Part shown: positions 17,056 to 25,841 of the stretch, piece after piece | How positions within the stretch are numbered: position 1 is the stretch's first letter | Layout of the letters: the number at the start of each line of letters is the position of its first letter | Assembly (NCBI RefSeq): GCF_006439355.1 | Contig: NZ_VFTG01000005.1 | Coordinates: 235,575 to 299,574 of the forward strand | Direction: 5' to 3' | From: Mesorhizobium sp. B4-1-3 | Lineage (GTDB): Bacteria; Pseudomonadota; Alphaproteobacteria; Rhizobiales; Rhizobiaceae | Length of the DNA stretch: 64,000 nt | Notes under the pieces: generated by a model | Told to the model about the DNA's origin: nothing | The model's input: only the letters and a program-made list of their open reading frames with translations | Database searches by the model: none | Program-made: the position numbers and the translations under genes

Positions 17056-17946
17056 TTACCGCTGACAGGTCCGGCAATAGAAGGTCGAGCGGCCGCTCTG
17101 CACGATGCGCTCGATGTGGCCGCGGCAGCCCGGCTTCGGGCACGGCTCGCCCTCGCGGTCGTACACCGCGAAGGAATGCTGGAAATAGCCGAGCGATCCG
17201 TCGGCCTGGACATAGTCGCGCAGCGAGGAGCCGCCCGCGGCGATCGCATCGGCTATGACGGAGCGGATCGCTCCGGCAAGACGTTCGCTTTGTTCTTTCG
17301 CCTTCTTGGCCGGTCCTGCGATGGTGCCGGCTTCACGCAGCGGCGAGAGGCCGGCGCGCCACAAGGCTTCCGCCACATATATATTGCCCAGTCCGGCGAT
17401 CAGGCGCTGATCGAGCAGCGCCGCCTTGAGCGGCGATCTGCGATCCTTCAGCAGCGAGGCGAGCAGGGGGCCGTCGAGCGCGTTGCCGGTTGGCTCGATG
17501 CCGAGCCCCGCCAGCATCGGATGTGTGTCCGGCGGCCCTTCGGCAAACAGCATGAAGCCGAAGCGGCGCGGGTCGTTGAAGACGACGCGCGATCGCTTGC
17601 CCGTAGTCGAGGCGACATCGAACACGACATGGTCATGCGCCGCGCTTTTCGAGCGCTCGTGATGGAAGGTGCCGGGGATGTCGCTGCTCCCGGCGGCCTC
17701 GACCCGGAACGATCCCGACATGCCGAGATGACAGATGAGAACCGGGCCGTTTTCGATATGCATCGTCAGGTATTTGGCGCGACGGCCAAGCGCCGTCACC
17801 GTCTTGCCGGTAAGCCGCTCCGAAAAACGTTCGGGAAAAGGAAAGCGAAGGTCGGGCCTGCGTGCCTCGATCTTGACGAGCCGCGCCCCTTCCAGAACCG
17901 GTTGCAGTCCGCGCCGCACGGTCTCGACTTCAGGCAGCTCAGGCAT
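17056..17946 (-). CDS. mutM: Formamidopyrimidine-DNA glycosylase (MutM/Fpg)
   Basis: 296 residues. Removes 8-oxoguanine and formamidopyrimidines and nicks the strand by beta/delta elimination. The N-terminus [14 protein letters not shown] gives the catalytic Pro2 and Glu3. The helix-two-turn-helix region [18 protein letters not shown] and the C-terminal zinc finger [13 protein letters not shown] through FYCRTCQR (four Cys) are intact. It overlaps the deoB stop by 8 bp, so it is probably cotranscribed with deoB. Confidence 0.96.
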   Translation of the reverse strand: MPELPEVETVRRGLQPVLEGARLVKIEARRPDLRFPFPERFSERLTGKTVTALGRRAKYLTMHIENGPVLICHLGMSGSFRVEAAGSSDIPGTFHHERSKSAAHDHVVFDVASTTGKRSRVVFNDPRRFGFMLFAEGPPDTHPMLAGLGIEPTGNALDGPLLASLLKDRRSPLKAALLDQRLIAGLGNIYVAEALWRAGLSPLREAGTIAGPAKKAKEQSERLAGAIRSVIADAIAAGGSSLRDYVQADGSLGYFQHSFAVYDREGEPCPKPGCRGHIERIVQSGRSTFYCRTCQR

Positions 17947-19177
17947 GGCCGCCTATCGTTGCGAGGAAGGACGTCCCGTGGCAGCCGGTTGCCAGGCCGA
18001 GATGATCCGCGACGGTTTCGCCGATATCGGCGAAGGTCGGCCTCAGCCCGATGTCGCCGCCCTTCAGCCCCGGCCCGATGCCGATCACCGGAACGCGCTC
18101 GCGCGTATGGTCGGTGCCGCGCCAGGTCGGATCGTTGCCATGGTCGGCGGTGAGGATGAGGAGATCGCCCGGCCTGATGCGCGACAGCGCCTCCGGCAGC
18201 CGGCGGTCGAAGGCTTCGAGCGCCGCGGCATAGCCGGCGACATCGCGCCGGTGCCCGAACTCGGTATCGAAATCGACGAAATTGGCAAAGACCAGATCGC
18301 CGTCGCAGGCGTCGTCCATGGCGCCGAGCGCCTTGTCGAACATCGCCATGTTGCCGCCGGCCTTGCGCACTTCCGAAATGCCGCGATGAGCGAAGATGTC
18401 GCCGATCTTGCCGACGGCGATGACCTTGCTGCCGCGGCCGGTCAGCCGGTCGAGCAGGGTCTCTTCCGGCGGCGGCACCGCATAGTCGCGGCGATTGTGG
18501 GTGCGCTGGAACGTGGCGGGCGTCTCGCCCACGAATGGCCGCGCGATCACGCGCCCGATCTTCAAGCGGTCGGCCAGCCGGCGCACCGTGAGGCAAAGCT
18601 CATAAAGCCGCTCCAGGCCGAAATGCGTTTCATGCGCGGCGATCTGCAGCACGGAATCGACCGATGTGTAGCAGATCGGCATGCCGGTGCGGATATGCTC
18701 TTCGCCGAGCCGCTCTATGATCTCGGTTCCAGGCGCGTGACAGTTCCCGAGGATGCCCGGCAGCTTGCCTTCTCGGATGATGGCGTCGGTCAGCTCGGCC
18801 GGGAAGGCTGGCACCGTGTCGGGAAAATAGCCCCAGTCGAAACGCACCGGCAGGCCGGCGATCTCCCAGTGGCCCGACGGCGTGTCCTTGCCGCTCGACA
18901 CTTCCTGGGCGGCGCCGTGAAACGCCGAGGCGATCAGCGGCGCGTCGATGCCGGTTCTCGATCCTGTCGCGGTTTGCGCCGCGCAGCCAAGCCCGAGCGA
19001 CATCATGTTGGGCACCGCGAGCTGTCCGTTGCGCAGCCCTTGCCTGTCGGCGCGGCCGTCGGCGCAGGCCTTGAATATATGTCCGAACGTGTCGGCGCCG
19101 GTATCGCCATAGCGTTCGGCGTCGGCCGCGCCGCCGATGCCGAAAGAATCGAGAACGAACAGGAACGCGCGCGCCAT
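17939..19177 (-). CDS. deoB: Phosphopentomutase DeoB
   Basis: 412 residues. Interconverts ribose or deoxyribose 1-phosphate and 5-phosphate in nucleoside salvage. It belongs to the alkaline-phosphatase superfamily. The metal-site segments are [27 protein letters not shown] at the start, SGHWEIAG in the middle and [22 protein letters not shown] near the end. The length is usual. It is the first gene of deoB-mutM and probably of ech as well. No other deo gene lies in the window. Confidence 0.95.
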   Translation of the reverse strand: MARAFLFVLDSFGIGGAADAERYGDTGADTFGHIFKACADGRADRQGLRNGQLAVPNMMSLGLGCAAQTATGSRTGIDAPLIASAFHGAAQEVSSGKDTPSGHWEIAGLPVRFDWGYFPDTVPAFPAELTDAIIREGKLPGILGNCHAPGTEIIERLGEEHIRTGMPICYTSVDSVLQIAAHETHFGLERLYELCLTVRRLADRLKIGRVIARPFVGETPATFQRTHNRRDYAVPPPEETLLDRLTGRGSKVIAVGKIGDIFAHRGISEVRKAGGNMAMFDKALGAMDDACDGDLVFANFVDFDTEFGHRRDVAGYAAALEAFDRRLPEALSRIRPGDLLILTADHGNDPTWRGTDHTRERVPVIGIGPGLKGGDIGLRPTFADIGETVADHLGLATGCHGTSFLATIGGHA

Positions 19178-19308
19178 GGCTATCTTTGTTGTCAGTGCTC
19201 ATTGCCAGACATAAGGTTCCCCGGCGGCGTTGGCAAATCGGAAACCAAACCGCCACGCTTGGCGCCATAATTGCGGCGAGGCGCGGATGCAGCGGGGACG
19301 AAGCAGAT

Positions 19309-20247
19309 ATGGCAAGGCGCGGCAAAACCGCGGCAAGGCAGGCCGTGAAAATGTGCGCGGCCGCCCTCGCGACGTTCGGCGCTGCCTCTTGGCCGGCACG
19401 CGCCGACTGGCGTGACGACATCGGAACGTTTCGCATCGGCATCGTCGCCGAACCGGGTGGCGGCAACACCGTTCCGGGGCTCGCGCGCCTGACCGACGCC
19501 TACGCCAATGCGCTCGGCATGAAGGTCGAGTTCGTCGTTGCGCGCGATTACGCGGCGCTGATCGAGGCACAGGCGAGCGGACGCGTGCAATACGCGGTCT
19601 ATTCAGCTCTCGCCTATGCCACGGCTTCAGAGCGCTGCGGCTGTGTCGAGCCTCTGGTGGCGCCGATCGATGCCGACGGCGCCGTCGGCATCCGTTCCGT
19701 CCTGGTGACGCGCGACGGCAAAGTGCCGGACCTCGCCGCGCTGGCCTCGCATCGGATCGCGATCGCGCCCGACGACAATGTCGGCGGTTCTCTGTTGCCG
19801 CTGTCGGCGCTGTCGGCCGAAGGCGTCAAGATCGCACGGGATTCGCCCTTTCTCGTGCGCGCCGCTTCAGCCACCGCAGCCGAGATGATGCTGGCCGGCG
19901 GCGAAGCGGACGCCCTGTTTGGGTGGGAGCCGGCCGGTGCCGACGGCCAGCCCAGCCACTCTGGTGGCAGCGTCGCGCGGCTGGAGGCTGCCGGCCTCCC
20001 TGAGGCATCGCTTCGGGTGTTGTGGTCCTCGGGCCTCTTGCGCTACGGCCCGCACGCTGTCCGCAGCGATCTCGAACCCGAGGCAAAGCGCCGGCTGACG
20101 GTCTTCCTGACCAGTCTCAGGTCACAGACGCCGGATGTGTACGACCTGCTGGAGCGCGCGCATTCCGGCGGCTTTGGGCAGGCCGCGCAGAAGGACTATG
20201 CGATGGCGGTGGCGATCGTGCGGCAGGAGACGGCCGGGCAGGAATAG
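19309..20247 (+). CDS. PhnD-like periplasmic phosphate/phosphonate-type binding protein
   Basis: 312 residues from ATG 19309, with GGGGACG upstream. A signal peptide ending near WPARA precedes the mature chain WRDDIGTFRIGIVAEPGG. The fold is that of type 2 periplasmic binding proteins of the PhnD group, judged from LTDAYANALGMKVEFVVARDYAALIEAQASGRVQYAVYSALAYA and the later VTRDGKVPDLAAL block. No permease or ATPase gene is near, so it is an orphan binding protein that may serve a distant transporter or act as a sensor. Its stop is 4 bp from the convergent TadE-like gene. The ligand is unknown. Confidence 0.72.
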   Translation: MARRGKTAARQAVKMCAAALATFGAASWPARADWRDDIGTFRIGIVAEPGGGNTVPGLARLTDAYANALGMKVEFVVARDYAALIEAQASGRVQYAVYSALAYATASERCGCVEPLVAPIDADGAVGIRSVLVTRDGKVPDLAALASHRIAIAPDDNVGGSLLPLSALSAEGVKIARDSPFLVRAASATAAEMMLAGGEADALFGWEPAGADGQPSHSGGSVARLEAAGLPEASLRVLWSSGLLRYGPHAVRSDLEPEAKRRLTVFLTSLRSQTPDVYDLLERAHSGGFGQAAQKDYAMAVAIVRQETAGQE

Positions 20248-20251
20248 CGTG

Positions 20252-20869
20252 TCAGCAGTCGCCGCAGGGTATCGTGGGGGACCGGCGGGGCCTTAGATAG
20301 TAGGTTTCGCTCATGTTTATGTGGCTGAAAGTCGACAACAATCCTGCTGATTGCTGTTGGGCGTTTTTCCCGTCCCAGGCGATGACCGGCGTATAGCCTA
20401 GATCGCTCTCCACGCGAATCAGGAAAGTGTTGCGGATCCTCAGCGTCGAGGGAACGGTCGTGGTGTCGCCGGGCTTGGTATCGGCGCTGTAGGTGGTGCC
20501 CACCAGCTTGCGGGACCACGCCACCGTCACTGTCGGCGTCGCGTCGTCGGACATCTGTATGGCGGTGATGATGATCTTAGGATCCGAGCGATTGTAGGGC
20601 TGCAGCGTCGATTTGCCGATCTTCATCATTGCATCGAGATTGGCCTTCACGACGGTCTGCTGCTGCGTGACGAGATCCGCCACCATGCTGCCGATGCGGC
20701 TCACCTTCTTGCTGGTCTCGATGGCCTGCGAGGCCTCCATCGTGATGAAATACATGATCAGCAGCACCGGCACGATGAACGCGAACTCGATCGCCGCGAC
20801 GCCGCGGCGGTCGCGGCAAAACCGCTCCACCTTCGCCGAAATCCCCCGCAGTGCCCCCGCACTATGCAT
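20252..20869 (-). CDS. TadE-like minor pilin / pilus assembly protein
   Basis: 205 residues from ATG 20869, with GGAGG five bases upstream. The N-terminus RDRRGVAAIEFAFIVPVLLIMYF is the TadE/TadG signature: a class III prepilin-type cleavage after RRG followed by a single membrane helix starting with AAIEF. The rest is extracytoplasmic. It lies downstream of a second TadE-like gene on the same strand, so the pair probably forms one transcript that supplies minor pilins for the Flp system across the divergent intergenic region. Confidence 0.85.
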   Translation of the reverse strand: MHSAGALRGISAKVERFCRDRRGVAAIEFAFIVPVLLIMYFITMEASQAIETSKKVSRIGSMVADLVTQQQTVVKANLDAMMKIGKSTLQPYNRSDPKIIITAIQMSDDATPTVTVAWSRKLVGTTYSADTKPGDTTTVPSTLRIRNTFLIRVESDLGYTPVIAWDGKNAQQQSAGLLSTFSHINMSETYYLRPRRSPTIPCGDC

Positions 20870-20907
20870 ATCGTCCTCCACGCCGCGGCTTCAGCCGTCG
20901 AGCAGCC

Positions 20908-21501
20908 TCAATTGTCGTCGAATGGCTCGTTCTGCCAGGTCACGGACGCGAAATGCAGCGTTTTGCTGTCCTTCAGATTTGCCATCGACTTGGCCAGGAA
21001 ATCGGTCATCACCGGCCATTTGTAGAACACCCGCAGCATGTTGATGGTCTCTGCCAATCCAGGAGAGACGGTGGGGGTCGTCGAGTTCGTCCCCTGCGTA
21101 AGCACGATATCTCCGTCCACGATCTTGAAGCCCGCCGTGGCGGCGTCGGCGAAACTCGGATATTCGCGCAAATCGACCACCAATCCCGGGCAACCCTGGG
21201 CCACCATGATCTCAAGCCTGCTGCAGATCAGCTGCTTGATGGAAGCTTCGGTGACGTTCGTCTTTTGCAATTGCCCGGTCCGAAGCTGGCGGGCCACGTC
21301 GTCGGTGACGTTGGCCATCACCTCCTGGCCGGCGAACGAAATGCAGCTCTCGAGAATGGCGAAGACGAGAAGCGCGAACGGTATGGCCAGCATCGCGAAT
21401 TCCATCGCCGTGCTGCCGCGCCTGTCGCTGAAAAAGCCGGGGCGCGATCCGGCGCGCGCCTTGCTATCCATGCCGTTGCCGGATGTGGCATCCTTGCTCA
21501 T
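20908..21501 (-). CDS. TadE-like minor pilin / pilus assembly protein
   Basis: 197 residues. The segment SDRRGSTAMEFAMLAIPFALLVFAILE (residues about 25-52) is a prepilin-type signal and helix. The Glu of AMEF corresponds to the Glu+5 used in pilin assembly. The extracytoplasmic part has two Cys (ICSRLEIMVAQGC) that could form a disulfide. It is 38 bp upstream of the other TadE-like gene. A TTAA-N7-TTAA box stands about 100 bp upstream of its start. Confidence 0.85.
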   Translation of the reverse strand: MSKDATSGNGMDSKARAGSRPGFFSDRRGSTAMEFAMLAIPFALLVFAILESCISFAGQEVMANVTDDVARQLRTGQLQKTNVTEASIKQLICSRLEIMVAQGCPGLVVDLREYPSFADAATAGFKIVDGDIVLTQGTNSTTPTVSPGLAETINMLRVFYKWPVMTDFLAKSMANLKDSKTLHFASVTWQNEPFDDN

Positions 21502-21599
21502 ATCGCGTCCCTGCCGATCCCCTTACGGTACCGGCGGCAAGGTTAGCGAAAACCCATTGAGTTCCGGTTTGGATGATCGTTAAATTCGTCGGGCAAGCG

Positions 21600-21614
21600 T
21601 TAAGCTGACTTTAA
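21600..21614. promoter_or_regulatory. CtrA-like binding box upstream of the TadE pair
   Basis: TTAAGCTGACTTTAA matches the TTAA-N7-TTAA pattern of the cell-cycle regulator CtrA exactly in the defined positions. It lies between the end of the secretin-N gene and the start of the TadE genes. CtrA control of Flp pilus genes is known in Caulobacter. A single short match in 64 kb can be chance, so this is only a candidate. Confidence 0.4.
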
Positions 21615-21642
21615 TGCCGGCGGGTTCGCCCCTTCGCAAGGC

Positions 21643-22065
21643 TCAGTGCCCGGCGTTCATTTCGGATTCGGAAGCCTTCTCGGCCTCGCTCTTGAACGCA
21701 CTCTCGCAATAGGGTGTGCAGGACATGGTCTGGACTTCGGCGCGTCTGTAGATGCGTACCGAGGAGGCGGCCTGCCGCACGACGGTTACCTGTTCATCGA
21801 TGATCGGGCTGCCGTCCGTATCGAGCACGACCATATTGGTGACACCGAAGCCCTTGCCGGTGAGAACGATGGTCGAGGCGTCCTGCACGGACGCGTCGGC
21901 AATCGCCGGATTGCCGATGACGACCGTGTCGGCCGCACGTGACAATTTGACGATCTTTGCCTGGTTCATGGTGACTTCTATGCCGGCGCCGGCCCTGGCC
22001 GGCATGACCAACGCGGCAGTTGCCAGCAGCGCAGCGACTGGAAACAGCGATCTCGACGACGTCAT
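21643..22065 (-). CDS. Small exported secretin-N-domain protein (CpaC N-terminal-like)
   Basis: 140 residues from ATG 22065 (MTSSRSLFPVAALL), with GGGAGC seven bases upstream; an upstream TTG was rejected. A signal peptide ends near PARAGA. The body IEVTMNQAKIVKLSRAADTVVIGNPAIADASV through VVLDTDGSPII matches the pilus-formation N-terminal domain that precedes secretins, here standing alone. The C-terminal SCTPYCESAF has two close Cys. It is divergent from flp and probably works with the CpaC secretin. Its exact role is not established. Confidence 0.75.
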   Translation of the reverse strand: MTSSRSLFPVAALLATAALVMPARAGAGIEVTMNQAKIVKLSRAADTVVIGNPAIADASVQDASTIVLTGKGFGVTNMVVLDTDGSPIIDEQVTVVRQAASSVRIYRRAEVQTMSCTPYCESAFKSEAEKASESEMNAGH

Positions 22066-22411
22066 TGAAGCGCTCCCGGCGGGCAGATTCTTCAACGGAA
22101 CATGAACGAGATTGGTGAAGCAACGGTTAAACCGGGCCCGGTATGATTAAGGATCGCCTGCGTGGTGCGCCATGCGTCCATGGCGCTTATTGTTTTAGCA
22201 ATATTGCACAAGCGCCGGTTTCCCGGGGGCCCAGGCTCCCTGGCGATGTTTAGGCCACGATTAACCACACAGCGCGTTCGCCACCGGAAAGGAATCGCTA
22301 AGGCTGTTTATTAAGCCGATTGAAACGGCTTCTCCCTAAATTTGCGGCATCCGATCAACCGCGAAGAGAAGTTGACGGAAGTGCTGCAACACGTGGAGTA
22401 GGAGCTCTCGA
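22066..22411. promoter_or_regulatory. Divergent intergenic region before flp, with imperfect CtrA-like box
   Basis: About 346 bp without a gene between the secretin-N gene and flp, presumably holding both promoters. TTAG-N7-TTAACC at 22250-22266 is one base from the CtrA pattern and lies about 145 bp before the flp ATG. The GC-rich blocks GGGCCCGG (near 22135) and CCCGGGGGCCC (near 22222) are palindromic. No clear -10/-35 pair could be assigned. Confidence 0.35.
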
Positions 22412-22591
22412 ATGTCTAATCTCATTGCACGTTTCGTGAAAGAAGAATCCGGCGCGACCGCCATCGAATATGGTCTGATCGCCGCTCTCATCGCGCTCGC
22501 CATCATGATCGGCGCTGGAGCGCTCGGCACGTCGCTGAACGCCAAGTTCCAGAACATTGCCAACACGCTTAACGGCGCCGGGAATCCGTAA
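22412..22591 (+). CDS. flp: Flp-type major pilin
   Basis: 59 residues, too short for most gene callers' defaults. It begins MSNLIARFVKEESGATAIEY. The prepilin peptidase would cut after ESG, leaving ATAIEYGLIAALIALAIMIG as the hydrophobic assembly helix with Glu+5 and Tyr+6, the hallmark of Flp pilins. The hydrophilic tail ends TLNGAGNP. GGAG lies upstream and a rho-independent terminator follows at once. That fits a highly expressed single-gene transcript ahead of the assembly genes. It is the only Flp copy in the window. Confidence 0.95.
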   Translation: MSNLIARFVKEESGATAIEYGLIAALIALAIMIGAGALGTSLNAKFQNIANTLNGAGNP

Positions 22592-22622
22592 CAAGCTGCG
22601 GTATCGCGCCTTCGAACAAGAA

Positions 22623-22651
22623 GAAAAGGGCCGCCAGTAGCGGCCTTTTTC
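22623..22651 (+). terminator. Rho-independent terminator of flp
   Basis: AAAAGGGCCGC and GCGGCCTTTTT pair around a short CAGTA loop, followed by T residues. It lies 30-60 bp after the flp stop. It probably limits read-through into cpaA, so that pilin is made in excess of machinery. Confidence 0.8.
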
Positions 22652-22745
22652 ACGCAGTCGGCCGATTTTGATCGTCAGGCCTCATCGATCGTTAATCCGC
22701 CGCGCTTAGGATGCCGCTGAAAACTTGCCATAGGCCGCCGCATCA

Positions 22746-23264
22746 ATGCTTGAAGCCGTGATCTTCGTCGTCTTTCCTTTCTGCATGCTGTTCGCTGCGG
22801 TCTCGGACACCTTGTCGATGACGATCGCCAACCGCGTTCCCGTGTTGCTGGTGGCCACATTCGCCCTTGTCGCGCCGCTCTCCGGGATGGACTGGGCAGC
22901 CTACGGCTGGCACTTCGCCGCCGGCGCCCTCGTGCTCGCGATGACGTTCGGCCTTTTTGCGCTCGGTGGCATGGGCGGCGGCGATGCCAAGCTTCTGGCC
23001 GCGACCGCTCTATGGATGGGCCTCAACATCAACCTGATCGGCTATCTGGTGACGTCGGCTTTCATCGGCGGCCTGCTTACGCTGGCAATCCTTGCTTACC
23101 GGAAATCGCCGCTCCCCATGTACACCGGCCACAACCGATTCCTGCGCCATTTCGCGGACGAGAGCGTCGGCGTCCCATATGGCATCGCGCTGGGCGCGGG
23201 CGGACTGATCACTTTCCCGGATTCGCCGCTGATGGTCTGGGCGCTGGAAAGGCTCACGACATAG
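22746..23264 (+). CDS. cpaA: Prepilin peptidase CpaA/TadV (A24 family)
   Basis: 172 residues with about five membrane helices. This aspartic protease removes the leader from Flp and TadE-type prepilins. Both catalytic Asp are visible: Asp21 in AAVSDTLSMTIANR and Asp80 in FALGGMGGGDAKLL, the GxGD motif. The N-methylase domain of long PilD enzymes is absent, as expected for the short CpaA/TadV type. A T-rich hairpin region follows the gene. Confidence 0.93.
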   Translation: MLEAVIFVVFPFCMLFAAVSDTLSMTIANRVPVLLVATFALVAPLSGMDWAAYGWHFAAGALVLAMTFGLFALGGMGGGDAKLLAATALWMGLNINLIGYLVTSAFIGGLLTLAILAYRKSPLPMYTGHNRFLRHFADESVGVPYGIALGAGGLITFPDSPLMVWALERLTT

Positions 23265-23302
23265 GCTTGGGGCGAGATCGATATCGGCGACTCTCCGGGT
23301 GG

Positions 23303-23356
23303 CCCAAGCCGCCTTTTTTGTTAAAACGCAAGGCGGCTCGGCCGCTTTTTTGTTAA
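23303..23356 (+). terminator. T-rich hairpin region after cpaA
   Basis: AAGCCGCC followed by TTTTTTGTT, then GGCGGCT, then a second GCGG...CCGC stem followed by TTTTTTGTTAA. The two overlapping hairpins each end in a T run, consistent with a terminator between cpaA and the cpaB operon. The next 140 bp up to cpaB are A+T-rich and probably hold a promoter. Confidence 0.55.
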
Positions 23357-23496
23357 CGGCGGCCGTTCCGTCTAATTTGAGTAAACCTTAAATTAATCAC
23401 GATCGTAAGTATTGCATTAACCTTGTTTTGACGATTACAGCTGCAAAGTCCGGCCTGGCGAGGTGGTTTGCCTTTAAGGCGAAGGGTTACGGACGA

Positions 23497-24309
23497 ATGC
23501 CAGCATCCCGATTGATTATTCTGGGCGTGGCTGCGGTCGCGGCGGGTGGCGCGGGCTATGTGGCGAAGAACATGGTCGTGGCGCCGCCGCCTCAGGCCGT
23601 CGTCGATGCGCCCAAGCAGCCGGCGATCGCGCTGCAGGATGTGCTGGTGCTTTCCGGCGACGTGCCGATGGGCAGCCAGCTCGGCAACAACATCAGCTGG
23701 GAAGAATGGCCGGCCGATGGTGTCAACGCCAATTTCATCACGCGCGCCGCCGAGCCTGACGCGATCGAAAAGCTCAAGGGCTCGGTCGCCCGTGTCGCCA
23801 TGTATACCGGCGAACCTTTGCGGCGCTCCAAACTGGTCGGCGAAGGGCAGAGCTTCATGTCGTCGATCCTGCCTTCCGGCATGCGCGCCGTCGCGACCGC
23901 AATATCGGCCGACACGTCCGCCGGCGGCTTCATCCTGCCCAACGACTTCGTCGACGTTATCATGACCCGCCGCGCCGACACCGGTAATGGCGGCAGCGGT
24001 TTCAACACCGAGACGATCCTCAAGAACATCCGTGTGCTGGCCATCGACCAGACCATCCAGGAAGACGAGGAAGGCAAGAAGACTAGGGTCGGCCAGACCG
24101 CGACGCTGGAACTGACGCCGCAGCAGGCGGAGATCATCACGGTGGCGCAGCAGATGGCAGACCGCCTGACGCTCGCGCTGCGCCCGATCACCGACATCCA
24201 TGAAAAGGCTACGGACGAAGCCGACTACCTGGTCAACGGCAATGGCCGGCGCGGAACGGTGCGCCTGATCAAGTCGGGCGAGGTTTCCGAGGTGGGAGCA
24301 AGGAAATGA
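23497..24309 (+). CDS. cpaB: Flp pilus assembly protein CpaB (RcpC)
   Basis: 270 residues from ATG 23497 (MPASRLIILGVAAVAAGGAG). A TTG at 23428 was rejected because it adds residues before the conserved signal anchor. CpaB is a periplasmic, SAF-domain-containing partner of the secretin. The SAF segment is visible as VLVLSGDVPMGSQLGNNISWEEWP through RVAMYTGEPLRRSKLV, and the later PNDFVDVIMTRR is also typical. Its stop overlaps the cpaC start by 4 bp (ATGA). Confidence 0.93.
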   Translation: MPASRLIILGVAAVAAGGAGYVAKNMVVAPPPQAVVDAPKQPAIALQDVLVLSGDVPMGSQLGNNISWEEWPADGVNANFITRAAEPDAIEKLKGSVARVAMYTGEPLRRSKLVGEGQSFMSSILPSGMRAVATAISADTSAGGFILPNDFVDVIMTRRADTGNGGSGFNTETILKNIRVLAIDQTIQEDEEGKKTRVGQTATLELTPQQAEIITVAQQMADRLTLALRPITDIHEKATDEADYLVNGNGRRGTVRLIKSGEVSEVGARK

Positions 24310-25841
24310 GGCTGAACGGTAAACTGCTGCCCTTCCTGGCCGCCGCTGCGATCGGTTTTTTCCTGGTCGGCACCGGCGCCCCGGGACTGGTCGAAGCCAA
24401 GGCCGCGAGCGCCGGCGTGTCGGCTTCCGTCGCCACGCAGCGCGTCAAGCTCGGCCTCAACAAATCCGTGGTCATCGACTTGCCGAGCGACGCCTATGAC
24501 ATCCTTGTCGCCAATCCGGCGGTTGCCGATGCCGTTACCCGCACGGCGCGGCGGATCTACCTGTTCGGCAAGGCGGTCGGCGAAACCAACATCTTCGTTT
24601 TCGGTCCCAATGGCGAGCAGATCGTCAGTCTGGATCTGGCCGTCGAGCGCGACGTCGCCGGGCTGGAAGACTATCTGAAGCGCTTCATCCCGTCCTCGCA
24701 GATCAAGGTCGAGCTGCTCAACGACAACGTCGTCCTGACGGGCATGGTCGACACGCCACTCGATGCCAAGCGCGCCGTCGACCTGGCGACCATCTTCGTG
24801 TCAGGCGGCGAAGCGACGACCGGTCAATATTCGCAGACCGCCGCCGGCGGCTCGGTCAATGGCGGTGTCGACATCAACAATCCCGACCAGGAGCGCCGCG
24901 TCTCCAAGATCGTCAACCTCCTGCAGATCATCGGCGACGACCAGGTGACGCTCAAGGTGACCGTCGCGGAAGTCAGCCGCTCGGTGATGAAACAGCTCGG
25001 CGTCAATATGTTTGGCAGTGGAGAAAGCAACGGCATCACCTGGTCGGCAACAGGCGACAATCCCATGGGGCTCGGCAAGCCTCTCAGCAATTCGGGATTT
25101 AATATCAGCTCGTCCTCACTGCAGGCTTATGTCAACGCGCTGGAACAGTCGGGCGTGATGAAGACGCTCGCAGAGCCAACCCTGACGGCGGTTTCAGGCG
25201 AGAAGGCCACGTTCAAGGTTGGTGGCGAATACAATATTGTCTCCAGCCAGGCCATTACCGATCCTGACATCACCAAGGGCATTCCTTCGAAACTGACTTA
25301 CCAGCTCGACAAGGTGGACTACGGCATCGGACTGGAATTCCAGCCGGTTGTGCTGTCCGCCGGTCGCATAAGCCTGAAGGTCCGGACGGCGGTCTCCGAG
25401 CCGACGACTGAAGGTTCCGCCGCGTTTTCGACGGGACAAAAGAATGCTCCCGCCGCGAGCATACTCTCCATTCGCAAGCGCCTCGCCGACACCACTGTCG
25501 AGCTTCCCTCCGGCGGCTCGATGATGATTGCGGGCCTTGTCCGCGATGATGTCCGTCAGGCGGTCAGCCAGTTCCCGGGATTGGGCAAGATCCCCGTCCT
25601 CGGCACGCTGTTCCGCAGCCGCGATTTCGTCCGCAACGAGAGCGAGCTCGTCATCATCATCACGCCCTATCTGACGCGGCCGGTGGCGCGAAACGACCTG
25701 GCCAAGCCGGATGACAATTTCAATCCTGCGAGCGACGGCGCCGGCATGTTCCTCGGCCGCGTCAACCGCGTCTACGGCACCATGCAGACCGACAGACCGC
25801 CGGGTCGCTACCACGGCGTCGTCGGCTTCATCTACAAATGA
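24306..25841 (+). CDS. cpaC: Type II/IV secretin CpaC (RcpA) of the Flp pilus
   Basis: 511 residues. Outer-membrane ring through which the pilus exits. A signal peptide is followed by the pilus-formation N domain (KLGLNKSVVIDLPSDAYDILVANPAVADAVT), a BON-like segment (VELLNDNVVLTGMVDTP), and the secretin domain from about residue 235, with VSGEKATFKVGGEYN and the C-terminal RSRDFVRNESELVIIITPYLTRPV. Four-base ATGA overlaps join it to cpaB and cpaD, so all three are translationally coupled. Confidence 0.95.
   Translation: MRLNGKLLPFLAAAAIGFFLVGTGAPGLVEAKAASAGVSASVATQRVKLGLNKSVVIDLPSDAYDILVANPAVADAVTRTARRIYLFGKAVGETNIFVFGPNGEQIVSLDLAVERDVAGLEDYLKRFIPSSQIKVELLNDNVVLTGMVDTPLDAKRAVDLATIFVSGGEATTGQYSQTAAGGSVNGGVDINNPDQERRVSKIVNLLQIIGDDQVTLKVTVAEVSRSVMKQLGVNMFGSGESNGITWSATGDNPMGLGKPLSNSGFNISSSSLQAYVNALEQSGVMKTLAEPTLTAVSGEKATFKVGGEYNIVSSQAITDPDITKGIPSKLTYQLDKVDYGIGLEFQPVVLSAGRISLKVRTAVSEPTTEGSAAFSTGQKNAPAASILSIRKRLADTTVELPSGGSMMIAGLVRDDVRQAVSQFPGLGKIPVLGTLFRSRDFVRNESELVIIITPYLTRPVARNDLAKPDDNFNPASDGAGMFLGRVNRVYGTMQTDRPPGRYHGVVGFIYK

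Noticed and set aside
16315..18153. Plus-strand open frame of 612 codons across ech and mutM
   Set aside because: It crosses two real minus-strand genes with complete catalytic motifs; composition is typical of antisense frames.
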